Positions 39,961 through 48,160 of a stretch of DNA of 64,000 bases are shown here, one piece after another. The DNA lies in the NCBI RefSeq assembly GCF_001998865.1, contig NZ_CP019607.1, forward strand, positions 2,666,001-2,730,000, read 5' to 3'. The stretch comes from Tessaracoccus flavescens. GTDB taxonomy: Bacteria > Actinomycetota > Actinomycetes > Propionibacteriales > Propionibacteriaceae. Under the pieces are notes generated by a model. The model worked only from the letters and a program-made list of their open reading frames with translations, was not told the DNA's origin and ran no database searches. Position numbers and translations under genes: made by a program. How positions within the stretch are numbered: the first letter of the stretch is position 1; every line of letters starts with the position of its first letter.

Positions 39961-40862
39961 CGCTTCTCCTCCCCGATGCGCGAGACGACGACGTTGATCA
40001 GGAAGACGAGCACCGTCAGGACGACGGCGACCGCGGAGGCCGAGCCGACCTCCTTCAGGTTGAACGCCCGGTTGTAGACCTCATAGCTCGGCACGGTCGT
40101 CGCCGTCCCCGGTCCGCCTCCTGTGGTGACGTAGACGAGGTCGAAGGTCTTGAGCGCGGCGATGATGGTCAGCACGAGCGCGGTGGTGATCTCGGCCTTG
40201 ACGCTCGGCAGCGTGATGGCGAAGAACTCCGAGACGGGCCCGGCCCCGTCCAGTCGCGCCGCCTCGTAGAGGTCGTTGGGGATCCGGCCCATGCCTGCCA
40301 GCAGCAGCAGCATGACGAGGCCGGTCTGCAGCCAGAACCCGACCATGCCGACGGCGGGGAGCGCGAAGTTCGGATCGCCGAGCCAGCCCCTTGTCAGTTC
40401 GTCGAGCCCGATCGCGGAGAGGGCCCTGTTCAGGAACCCGTTCGGCGCGTAGATCTGGTACCAGGCAACGGCCACAACAACCAGCGCGATGACCTGGGGC
40501 ATGAAGATGACGACCCGGAAGAAAGCGAGGCCGCGGACCTTCCCCCTGCGCAGGATCGCCGCGAGGACGAGGCCGACGACAAGCGGCAGGATCGAGTAGA
40601 AGATGATCAGGATCAAGGCATGTGAGATCGCGGCGAGGAAGCGGCGGTCGCTCAACAGGTCGACGTAGTTGCCGAGCCCGACGAACGTCGACGGGCCGAA
40701 GCCCGGCCAGTCGTACAGCGAGAACTGCGCGGCCCGCATCAGCGGGTAGAGCAGAAACGCGGCGTAGACGAGGAAGGCCGGGAGCAGGTAGAGGTAGGGC
40801 GTGAAGCGCCCGCGGACCACTGCCGAGGGCGCTTCCCGCCGCTTCCGCGCCGTGAAACTCAC
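39957..40862 (-). CDS. Sugar ABC transporter permease (MalF-like)
   Basis: A 301-residue CUT1 permease with an N-terminal cytoplasmic stretch and six helices. Its EAA loop is EAARLDGAGPVSEFFAITLPSV near 200-221. It forms a heterodimeric channel with the next permease. ATG 40862 overlaps the binding-protein stop by 4 nt. Confidence 0.92.
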   Translation of the reverse strand: MSFTARKRREAPSAVVRGRFTPYLYLLPAFLVYAAFLLYPLMRAAQFSLYDWPGFGPSTFVGLGNYVDLLSDRRFLAAISHALILIIFYSILPLVVGLVLAAILRRGKVRGLAFFRVVIFMPQVIALVVVAVAWYQIYAPNGFLNRALSAIGLDELTRGWLGDPNFALPAVGMVGFWLQTGLVMLLLLAGMGRIPNDLYEAARLDGAGPVSEFFAITLPSVKAEITTALVLTIIAALKTFDLVYVTTGGGPGTATTVPSYEVYNRAFNLKEVGSASAVAVVLTVLVFLINVVVSRIGEEKR

Positions 40863-42229
40863 TGTCCCGTGAACTCCTTGTAGTCGGCCTCGAAGTCGCC
40901 GAGGACGTCCTCAGGCGAGCGCTGGCCGCCGAGGACCTCCTGCAGCCCCTGGCCCGCGGTGTCGGAGAACGACGGGGTCGCGTAGTCGAGGTACGGCAGC
41001 AGGGTGCCCTCCTGGGAGACCTTGTCGAACGCCTCGAAGATCTCCTTCTGGACGCCCTTCTCGGGTGCGAGCGCGGCGGTGTCGAGGACGGGGAAGCCGC
41101 CGTTCTCGGCGATCAGCTTCATCGCGTCGGAGGTGGTGATGAAGTCGATGTAGGCGGCGGCCGCGTCGACGTTCTTGGCCTTTGCCGGGATGGAGAACGG
41201 GATGCCCGTTCCGCCGGTGGTGGCGAGCTTGCCGTCCACCGCGGGCGGGGGAGCGATGAAGTGGAGGTCCTCGCCCATCACGGCCTCCATGTCGGTGCCG
41301 AGCCAGGAGCCGCCGGGAAGGAACACGCCGGTGCCCTTCGTGAAGTCGTTCCAGGCCGCGTCGTAGTCGGTGCCGTTGGGGGAGGATCCGAAGTACTTCT
41401 TGGCTCCCCAGTCCGCGAACTGGGTCATCGCCTGCTTGTTCGCGTCGTCCGTCCACGAGGCGCCCGCGTTGCCCATGCCGAGCTTGACGATCTCCTCGGG
41501 GGTGACGTACTTGGCCTGCAGCGGCCCGAAGACGTGCAGGGCGGGCCACTTGTCGACGTTGCCGAGCACCATGGGCTGCTCACCCTTGGCGAGCGCGGCG
41601 TCGAGCTGCTCGAAGTACTCGTCCCACGTGGTGGGCACCTTCAGGCCGAGCGAGTCGAGCTTCTTCTGCGAGTAGAAGATGCCGACGATCTCGCCCGTCT
41701 GGGGGAGGCCGTAGAGGTTGCCTTCGCCGAACGTCGTGGCGTCGGCGCTGTAGCGCACCTTCGACAGAACCGAGGTGGGGAAGCGGTCCTCCCAGCCGTA
41801 GGTGGTCGCGTAGGGGCTGAGGTCGGTTAGCTGACCGGCCTTGACGAACTGGCCCATGTCCGCGCGGGCGTTGTTGACCTGCACGACGTCGGGCACGTCG
41901 TTGCCGCTCAGGGCGAGCGAGACCTGGGCCTTCAGGTCGTCGAACGACTGGCTCTTTCGCTCGATCTTGATGTTGGGGTACTTGTCCTGGAACGCCTTGT
42001 TAAGCGCCTCCAGGGCGTCGTTCTGGCTGCCGCGGACCTCCTGGTCCCAGACGACGAGCGTGATGTCACCGAGCTGGCTCGGGTCCTTGGATTCGACGGC
42101 GCTGGGGCTACCAGCGGGTGCGTCGGTCGGTGCTTCCTCTCCTGGAGCACAGGCCGACAACACGCCCAGCCCGGTGACGCCTGCGGCACCGAGAACGAAA
42201 CTGCGGCGTGAAAAGGGTCGAAGCGACAT
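40859..42229 (-). CDS. Sugar-binding lipoprotein of an ABC importer
   Basis: A 456-residue solute-binding protein of the CUT1 family. The N-terminus has a twin-arginine-like RRSF and the lipobox LSAC, giving a lipid-anchored Cys at about 27, so export may be by Tat. The mature domain is typical (ITLVVWDQEV, DVVQVNNARADMGQF, GTGIPFSIP). AGGAGG precedes the ATG. It is the first gene of the importer operon, divergent from the DeoR regulator. Ligand unknown; the neighbouring enzymes suggest an oligosaccharide or amino-sugar glycoside. Confidence 0.92.
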   Translation of the reverse strand: MSLRPFSRRSFVLGAAGVTGLGVLSACAPGEEAPTDAPAGSPSAVESKDPSQLGDITLVVWDQEVRGSQNDALEALNKAFQDKYPNIKIERKSQSFDDLKAQVSLALSGNDVPDVVQVNNARADMGQFVKAGQLTDLSPYATTYGWEDRFPTSVLSKVRYSADATTFGEGNLYGLPQTGEIVGIFYSQKKLDSLGLKVPTTWDEYFEQLDAALAKGEQPMVLGNVDKWPALHVFGPLQAKYVTPEEIVKLGMGNAGASWTDDANKQAMTQFADWGAKKYFGSSPNGTDYDAAWNDFTKGTGVFLPGGSWLGTDMEAVMGEDLHFIAPPPAVDGKLATTGGTGIPFSIPAKAKNVDAAAAYIDFITTSDAMKLIAENGGFPVLDTAALAPEKGVQKEIFEAFDKVSQEGTLLPYLDYATPSFSDTAGQGLQEVLGGQRSPEDVLGDFEADYKEFTGQ

Positions 42230-42282
42230 GGGTCCTCCTTGACTTACTGCGTGAGGGAGATTCTGCCATGTTTTGCGCGCGA

Positions 42283-42335
42283 ATGCTCACATTTTTTCTT
42301 TCATGCTCAGAAATCGCTGTAGTGTCTGACGCATG
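42283..42335. promoter_or_regulatory. Divergent control region: ATGCTCA repeats and DeoR leaderless promoter
   Basis: ATGCTCA occurs at 42283-42289 and 42303-42309, exactly 20 bp apart in direct orientation. TAGTGT (42320-42325) lies 7 nt before the DeoR ATG (42333). CTGACGCATG (42326-42335) overlaps the start and recurs in the deacetylase promoter. It probably contains DeoR operators controlling both directions. Confidence 0.5.
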
Positions 42336-43100
42336 CTGACGGATGTGCGCCAGCGCCGGACTACCGAACTGATCCTCCGCCAGGGATCGGCCTCGGTGCC
42401 GGAACTGGCAAAGACGCTGGGTGTCTCGGAGGCCACGGTGCGCCGCGACCTCGACCTTCTTGCGGACAGCGGGCTCGTGGAACGGGTCCGCGGCGGCGCG
42501 TGCCGCCCACGCGGGGTGCGCGCCGAGGTGGACGCCTCCGCGTTCGACGTGGTCGCGAGCCAAGAGCCGAGCGAGAAGCGCTCCATCGCCCGCGCCGCCG
42601 CGAAGCTGGTCAAGGACGGAGACGTCGTGGCCATGGACATCGGCACCACCGTATTCTCCATGTGTTCCTACCTGCGCAACCGGGAGATCACGGTCGTGAC
42701 CGCCTCCCTGGCCGTCGTCCGCGAACTGGCCGACGCGCCCGGGGTCGACCTGATCGTGATGGGAGGGGTGCTGCGCCCCAGCTACCACTCGATGGTCGGG
42801 GTGCTGACCGAATCGTGCCTGCGGCAGGTGCGCGTCGACGTCGCCTTCCTCGGCTCGGCCGGGGTGCGCGCCGACGGCGCCGTACTGGACTCCACCCCGA
42901 GCGAGGTCCCCGTCAAGCGCGCCATGATCGACATCGCCACCCGGTCGTGGCTGCTTGTCGACCACAACAAGTTCCCCGGGACGGGTTTCCTCGAGATCGC
43001 CCCCGTTTCCCGGTTCGCCGGCCTGATCACCGATCGGCCGTTGACAACCGGACAGCTGCAACTGCCCGACGACTCGCCTGTGGAGGTAGTGGTTTCATGA
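42333..43100 (+). CDS. DeoR/GlpR-family sugar-metabolism regulator
   Basis: A 255-residue regulator. The DeoR helix-turn-helix is at about 6-56 (RTTELILRQGSASVPELAKTLGVSEATVRRDLDLLADSGLVERVRGG) and the C-terminal DeoRC phosphosugar-sensing domain has IGTTVFSM near 106. It probably represses the divergent ABC operon, its own gene and the GH4 gene until a phosphorylated sugar binds. ATG 42333 has no Shine-Dalgarno sequence and a -10 box 7 nt upstream, so it is probably leaderless. Confidence 0.9.
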   Translation: MLTDVRQRRTTELILRQGSASVPELAKTLGVSEATVRRDLDLLADSGLVERVRGGACRPRGVRAEVDASAFDVVASQEPSEKRSIARAAAKLVKDGDVVAMDIGTTVFSMCSYLRNREITVVTASLAVVRELADAPGVDLIVMGGVLRPSYHSMVGVLTESCLRQVRVDVAFLGSAGVRADGAVLDSTPSEVPVKRAMIDIATRSWLLVDHNKFPGTGFLEIAPVSRFAGLITDRPLTTGQLQLPDDSPVEVVVS

Positions 43101-44485
43101 AGCTCGTGATTCTCGGAGGCGGTGGCTTCCGGGTCCCCCTCGTCTACGACGCGGTGGCGGGCAACGCGCTCGCCGTCGACGGCGCCCCCGCCGTCAACAT
43201 CGACGAGGTCGTGCTCTACGACAACTCCGAGCACCGGCTCGGCGCGATCGAACGCGTCGTCGGTGAACACGCGGCCGGCTTCGACAATCCGCCCGCCGTC
43301 GGCTTCACCACGGACCTGCGCCAGGCCCTCGAGGGGGCCGACTTCATCTTCTCGGCCATCCGTGTCGGCGGCACCGCGGGGCGCATCGCCGACGAGCGGG
43401 TCGCGCTCGAACTCGGCCTGCTCGGCCAGGAGACCATCGGCCCCGGCGGCCTCGCCTACGCGCTGCGCACCATCCCCGTGATGCGCGAGATCGCCAGGAC
43501 CATCGCGGAGGTCGCGCCCGGTGCCTGGACGATCAACTTCACCAACCCGGCAGGCATCGTCACCCAGGCCATGCGCGAGTTCCTCGGCAACCGCGTCGTG
43601 GGCATCTGCGACACCCCGATCGGCCTGGTGCGCCGCGTCTCCCGCGTGCTCGGCGTCTCGCTTGAACACGAGCAGGAGCGCGTCTCTTACGACTACATCG
43701 GGCTCAACCACCTCGGCTGGCTTCGCTCGGTCACCATCGACGGCGTCGACCGCCTCCCCGACGTGCTCGACGACGAGGCGCTGCTCGATCAGATCGAAGA
43801 GGCGCGCGTGATCGGGAAGGACTTCGTCCGCGCCATCGGCGCCCTTCCCAACGAGTACCTGTACTACTACTGGCGCACCGACGAGGCCGTCGAGCACATC
43901 CTCGAGGCCGACGAGACGCGCGGGCAGTACCTCGCGCGCCAGCAGGAGGAGTTCTACCGCCGGGTCGCCGAATCGGACGGGCCGGGGGAGACCTGGAGCA
44001 CGGCACTGCACGAACGCGAGGCCACCTACATGGCAGAGGCCCGTGAGTCCGACGAGGAGCGCCGCGAGGAGGACGTCGCGGGCGGCGGGTACCAGGAGGT
44101 GGCGCTCAGGCTGATGAACGCGCTCGCCACCGGACGACCGGAGCGGATGATCCTCGACGTCGCCAACGGAGGAGCGCACGGCCGGATCGTGCCTGAACTG
44201 CCCGACGACGTGGTGATCGAGGTCGGCTGCGTGGTCGATGCGGAGGGCGTGCATCCGCTGCCGGTCGCGCCGCTCGAGCTGAGCCAGCTCGGCATCATGG
44301 CAAGGCTCCGTGGATCGGAGCAGGCCATCGCCACCGCGGCCGCGACAGGCGACGCGCGGCAGGCCTGGATCGGGTTCTCCATGCACCCGCTCGTCGACTC
44401 GCCCCGGCTGGGGCGCGCCCTGCTCGACGGGTACGTCGCCGCGCATCCCTCGATCGCGGAACTGTTCGGGGGTCAGCCCGGGTAG
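43097..44485 (+). CDS. GH4-family 6-phospho-beta-glucosidase-like glycosidase
   Basis: A 462-residue NAD- and Mn-dependent glycosidase. It has the Rossmann start MKLVILGGGGFRVPL, FTNPAGIV, the metal-binding C171 in GICDTPIG, and N204/H205 in NHLGW. GH4 enzymes cleave by a redox elimination mechanism; members of this type usually act on 6-phospho-glycosides. There is no PTS here, so the PfkB kinase may supply the phosphate. GGAGGTAGTGG precedes ATG 43097, which overlaps the DeoR stop by 4 nt. Confidence 0.9.
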   Translation: MKLVILGGGGFRVPLVYDAVAGNALAVDGAPAVNIDEVVLYDNSEHRLGAIERVVGEHAAGFDNPPAVGFTTDLRQALEGADFIFSAIRVGGTAGRIADERVALELGLLGQETIGPGGLAYALRTIPVMREIARTIAEVAPGAWTINFTNPAGIVTQAMREFLGNRVVGICDTPIGLVRRVSRVLGVSLEHEQERVSYDYIGLNHLGWLRSVTIDGVDRLPDVLDDEALLDQIEEARVIGKDFVRAIGALPNEYLYYYWRTDEAVEHILEADETRGQYLARQQEEFYRRVAESDGPGETWSTALHEREATYMAEARESDEERREEDVAGGGYQEVALRLMNALATGRPERMILDVANGGAHGRIVPELPDDVVIEVGCVVDAEGVHPLPVAPLELSQLGIMARLRGSEQAIATAAATGDARQAWIGFSMHPLVDSPRLGRALLDGYVAAHPSIAELFGGQPG

Positions 44486-45726
44486 GGCATCGTTCCCCAG
44501 TTGTCGCCCGGACGGGGCGTCATCGGCTGCCAGGGCCCGCCCTGGCCGAGCAGCTGGGCGGCCTGCGTGCGTCGCACCACCACAAGGTCGACCAGCTGCT
44601 TATGGGTCTGCAGCAGTTCGCTCGGCGGGCGAGCTGACTGGTCGGCGTCGAGCCTCTCCCGCACGAGGGCCAGCTCGGTCGTGTTCTGGATGAACTCGCT
44701 GAGCGCCCTGCGCTCATCCCCGTTCGTGCGGGAGAGCACCGCCTTGCGGGAGGAGAGATCGGCCAGCCAGCCCGCCTCGCTCGCCGTGATCCAGCCGAAG
44801 TGCACCAGCACCGGCAGTTGCCGCTGGACGGCGGCCTGCTCGCCCTTCCTCGAGAGCACCCCGATCACGATCAGGCCGGTGACCACGAGGATCTCGATGC
44901 CCGCGGTGACGAGGGAACCGGTGTCGCCGAAGAGCTGGTACGAGCTGTTGTGCACCCAGTGCAGGAACACCGCCAGGCACCATCCGGCCACGGGCCAGAC
45001 GAGGCGCATGACGCCCGGTGCGCGGAAGCCGAACCAGATGCCGATCGAGGCGATGATGGTGAGGATCGGGTGCAGGAAGGCCACAAGCAGCAACCGGACG
45101 ACCAGGACCTGCAGGCTCTCGGAGGCGGTCTCCGGGCCGAGGGCGTAGCTGATGTTCTCGATCCACGAGAAGCCGAGCCCCACCATGCCGCCGTAGACGA
45201 TGGCGTCGGTGAGCGAGTTGAACTCGGCCCGGGCCCGCTTGGAGCTCAGCAGCAGCACGACCAGGAACAGGGCCTTCGTCGACTCCTCGATCAGGGGCGC
45301 GGAGATGCGCGTGGTCGCCTCGAACGAACCGGTCGAGCCGAGCACGACGGTGTTGACGATGCCGCTGACGAAGGCCGAGACGCCTGCGCCCCAGAGGAAG
45401 GCCCCCATCAGGAACATCGGCGGCTCGGGCTCCCATCGGTCGAGCCAGCGCAGGAACCAGAAGCCCAACGCGGCGACAACGGAGAAGACGAGCACCGCGA
45501 TCATGGAGATCAGGACGGGTCGGAACAGGACGATCACCATGCCGAGGAGGGTGCCGAGGCCGCCGAGGATCACCACGATCAGCGGAACGACGAAGGCCTG
45601 CTCCTTTCGCCGGTGCCACGGCTTCGGCGCGGGCGCCGGGAACTGCACGGGTGAGCGCCCGTACGGAGCCTGCCCGGACGGATTGGCCCCGCCCGGAGGT
45701 GGGAACTGCTGCTGCGGGTATGTCAC
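44473..45726 (-). CDS. PrsW-family intramembrane metalloprotease
   Basis: A 417-residue polytopic protein. The Pro/Gln-rich N-terminus (about 1-40) is followed by about nine helices bearing the PrsW motifs PLIEESTKALFL (EExxK, near 142-153), FSWIENISY and two histidines, in FLHPILT and FLHWVHN. A cytoplasmic C-terminal region of about 100 residues follows. Relatives cleave anti-sigma factors in site-1 proteolysis. GTG 45726 starts the gene. It overlaps the GH4 3' end by 13 nt but is otherwise isolated. Confidence 0.85.
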   Translation of the reverse strand: MTYPQQQFPPPGGANPSGQAPYGRSPVQFPAPAPKPWHRRKEQAFVVPLIVVILGGLGTLLGMVIVLFRPVLISMIAVLVFSVVAALGFWFLRWLDRWEPEPPMFLMGAFLWGAGVSAFVSGIVNTVVLGSTGSFEATTRISAPLIEESTKALFLVVLLLSSKRARAEFNSLTDAIVYGGMVGLGFSWIENISYALGPETASESLQVLVVRLLLVAFLHPILTIIASIGIWFGFRAPGVMRLVWPVAGWCLAVFLHWVHNSSYQLFGDTGSLVTAGIEILVVTGLIVIGVLSRKGEQAAVQRQLPVLVHFGWITASEAGWLADLSSRKAVLSRTNGDERRALSEFIQNTTELALVRERLDADQSARPPSELLQTHKQLVDLVVVRRTQAAQLLGQGGPWQPMTPRPGDNWGTMPYPG

Positions 45727-45765
45727 CGGACAAGCCTAGGGCGCATCCGTTCCAGTCAGCCCACG

Positions 45766-45794
45766 TTGGGCGCTTGGGGGTGGGTGTTTAGGAT
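45766..45794 (+). promoter_or_regulatory. VKOR-gene promoter (leaderless type)
   Basis: TTGGGC (45766-45771), a 17-bp spacer and TAGGAT (45789-45794), ending 6 nt before ATG 45801. This is one of the cleanest promoters in the window. Confidence 0.65.
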
Positions 45795-45800
45795 TGCGCC

Positions 45801-46457
45801 ATGCAGACTGAAGCGCCAGGTGAGACCGCCGAGGGCGACGCCGCGGCCGTCGACCCACGCCCCATGCCCTCGGACCGCACGAGGTACATCCTGTTCGGCG
45901 AGATGCTGCTGTTCGCGGTGATCAGCCTCGTGGCCTCCTTCGTGCTCAGCTATGACGCGATCAAGCTCGCGGAGAACCCGGACCAGTCGCTGGCCTGCGA
46001 TGTCGCCGTGTGGCTGAGCTGCTCGAAGGTGGGACTCTCCTGGCAGGCGCAGGTCTTCGGGTTTCCCAACGCCTTCCTGGGGATGATCTCGGAGCCCGTG
46101 GTGATGACGATCGCCGTCGCCTCGCTGTGCAAGGTGCGCTTCCCGAAGTGGTTCATGTTCACGGCCAACGTGGTCTACCTGCTCGGAGTGATCTTCGCCT
46201 ACTGGCTGCTGTTCCAGTCGACGTTCGTGATCGGAGCGCTGTGCCCCTGGTGCCTCACCGTGACCGTCTCCACCACCTTCGTCTTCTGGTCCATGACCCA
46301 CTGGAACATCCTCGAGGGCAACCTTTACGTCTCCGAAGGGGTGCTGGAGAAGCTGCGCAAGTTCGTCCGCGACGGCTGGATGACGATCACGCTGATTGCC
46401 TGGCTGGCCGTCGTGGTCGCGATCGAGGTCATGAAGATGGTGCTCAAGGTCATCTGA
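45801..46457 (+). CDS. Vitamin K epoxide reductase family protein (disulphide formation)
   Basis: A 218-residue VKOR homologue with four to five helices. It reoxidises a DsbA-like partner with quinone, so supporting disulphide bonds in exported proteins. All four catalytic cysteines are present: C66 and C74 in the loop, and C148/C151 as CPWC. There is no fused thioredoxin domain, so the partner must be encoded elsewhere. It is probably translated from a leaderless mRNA and lies between PrsW and mdh. Confidence 0.92.
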   Translation: MQTEAPGETAEGDAAAVDPRPMPSDRTRYILFGEMLLFAVISLVASFVLSYDAIKLAENPDQSLACDVAVWLSCSKVGLSWQAQVFGFPNAFLGMISEPVVMTIAVASLCKVRFPKWFMFTANVVYLLGVIFAYWLLFQSTFVIGALCPWCLTVTVSTTFVFWSMTHWNILEGNLYVSEGVLEKLRKFVRDGWMTITLIAWLAVVVAIEVMKMVLKVI

Positions 46458-46521
46458 GCCGCTGCTCAATCCGGGGTGAGCGGTGAGCGACCCTCGAAGT
46501 GCCGCGCCGGGTGACGGGGGG

Positions 46522-46527
46522 TAGAGT
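46522..46527 (+). promoter_or_regulatory. Possible mdh -10 box
   Basis: TAGAGT lies 33 nt before the mdh GTG, giving a short leader with the ribosome site AGAGGAAA. There is no clear -35. Confidence 0.35.
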
Positions 46528-46559
46528 CAGCCTCACGGATCCCTATGAGAGGAAATCAA

Positions 46560-47549
46560 GTGAGCACTGAGGCTCCCGTCAAGATCGCCGTCACCGGCGC
46601 CGCTGGCCAGATCTGCTACAGCCTGCTGTTCCGCATCGCGAGCGGCTCGCTGCTTGGCGATCGCCCCATCGAACTGCGCCTGCTGGAGATCACGCCCGCG
46701 CTCAAGGCGCTCGAGGGCGTCGTCATGGAGCTCGACGACTGCGCGTTCGGCAACGTCGTCAACATCGAGATCGGCGACGACCCGAAGAAGGTCTTCGACG
46801 GGGTGAACCTGGCCATGCTGGTCGGCGCCATGCCGCGCAAGGCAGGCATGGAGCGCGGCGACCTGCTCTCTGCCAATGGCGCGATCTTCACTGCCCAGGG
46901 AAAGGCCCTCAACGAGGTGGCCGCCGATGACGTCAAGGTGCTCGTGACCGGCAACCCGGCCAACACGAACGCCCTGATCGCCTCGAAGAACGCGCCCGAC
47001 ATCCCGGTCGAGCAGTTCAACGCGCTGACCCGCCTCGACCACAACCGCGCGCTGACGCAGCTCGCGCAGAAGCTCGGCGTATCGGTCAACGCGATCTCGC
47101 ACATGACCATCTGGGGCAACCACTCGGCCACCCAGTACCCCGACCTGTTCAACGCGCTGGTCGACGGCAAGAACGCCGCCGAGCTGGTCGACGACCAGGC
47201 CTGGATCGAGTCGACCTTCATCCCGACCGTCGCCAAGCGCGGAGCGGCCATCATCGAGGCCCGCGGCCTTTCGTCTGCGGCCTCCGCAGCCAACGCCACC
47301 GTCGAGCACATGCGCGACTGGGTGCTAGGCACTCCCGAGGGCGACTGGGTCTCGATGGCCGTGCCGTCCGACGGCTCCTACGGCGTCCCCGAGGGCCTCA
47401 TCTCGTCGTTCCCCTGCACCGTCAAGGACGGGAAGTACGAGATCGTCCAGGGCCTCGAGCTCAACGATTTCTCCCGCTCGAAGATCGACGCCTCGGTCGC
47501 CGAGCTGGTCGACGAACGCAACGCCGTCACCGAGCTCGGACTCATCTGA
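46560..47549 (+). CDS. mdh: Malate dehydrogenase
   Basis: A 329-residue NAD-dependent TCA enzyme of the cytosolic/Thermus-like MDH group. The NAD loop is VTGAAGQI near 10-17, the mobile-loop arginines lie in [16 protein letters not shown] carries the catalytic Asp region and the catalytic histidine is in [12 protein letters not shown] 46560 follows AGAGGAAA. It is a single gene with its own promoter-like box and terminator. Confidence 0.95.
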   Translation: MSTEAPVKIAVTGAAGQICYSLLFRIASGSLLGDRPIELRLLEITPALKALEGVVMELDDCAFGNVVNIEIGDDPKKVFDGVNLAMLVGAMPRKAGMERGDLLSANGAIFTAQGKALNEVAADDVKVLVTGNPANTNALIASKNAPDIPVEQFNALTRLDHNRALTQLAQKLGVSVNAISHMTIWGNHSATQYPDLFNALVDGKNAAELVDDQAWIESTFIPTVAKRGAAIIEARGLSSAASAANATVEHMRDWVLGTPEGDWVSMAVPSDGSYGVPEGLISSFPCTVKDGKYEIVQGLELNDFSRSKIDASVAELVDERNAVTELGLI

Positions 47550-47567
47550 GCCGACACGCACCGTGAA

Positions 47568-47600
47568 AAGCGGCCCGCCCTGATCCGGGGCGGGCCGCTT
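47568..47600. terminator. mdh terminator
   Basis: AAGCGGCCCGCCC (47568-47580) pairs with 47588-47600 around a 7-nt loop, between the convergent mdh and the actP remnant. Confidence 0.85.
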
Positions 47601-47611
47601 CCACGTCTGGC

Positions 47612-48016
47612 TCAGTGGTCGAGCGCGGCCTCCGCGCCTCCACCGGTCATCGAGCGGACCTCCATCTCGGGGGCCTGGTCGGCGAACTTGCCGCCATCGG
47701 GCTTGAGGACGGAGCCGAGCCAGCCGAGGAAGAACCCGACGGGCACTGACACGATGGCCGGGGTGTCGACCGGGAACAGGGCGAAGTCCACGTTCGGGAA
47801 CATCGCGGTGGGCACGCCGGAGACGGCGGGGGAGAAGATGATCAGCACCACGGCGGTGATCAGGCCGCCGAAGATCGACCACACGGCGCCCGCGGTGGAG
47901 AACCGCTTCCAGTACAGCGAGTACAGGATCGACGGCAGGTTCGCCGTGGCGGCGACCCGGTGGAAGTCCTGTGAATCGATGCTTGGCCTGGGGTTTTCCA
48001 CTAGTGGATCGGACAT
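47612..48016 (-). pseudogene. Collapsed yjcH-actP fusion (acetate symporter remnant)
   Basis: A 134-codon open frame. Residues about 1-22 (MSDPLVENPRPSIDSQDFHRVA) look like the start of a DUF485/YjcH protein. From about 23 (ATANLPSILYSLYWKRF) to the end it is the C-terminal quarter of an ActP-type sodium:acetate symporter, with two or three of its helices and the EVRSMTGGGAE tail. The usual yjcH-actP pair spans about 2 kb, so an internal deletion of roughly 1.6 kb has joined the two genes in frame. The product cannot be a working symporter. The family calls are from memory of these families, not a search. Confidence 0.72.
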
Positions 48017-48147
48017 GCGGGTGGTGCTTTCTGAGTGCGCAACGCTGCGCACCCGGTGCACGATAGCGCCTCGCGACCGCAGAACCGGCCGATTCCGTCG
48101 AAGCTCACCCTCCTTCGGTGATGCAGGGTGCCCGTGGAGGGTGGCGC

Positions 48148-48153
48148 TAGCAT
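48148..48153 (+). promoter_or_regulatory. purU -10 box (leaderless type)
   Basis: TAGCAT ends 7 nt before the purU ATG (48161), and there is no Shine-Dalgarno sequence between them. Confidence 0.5.
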
Positions 48154-48160
48154 TGCGCCC

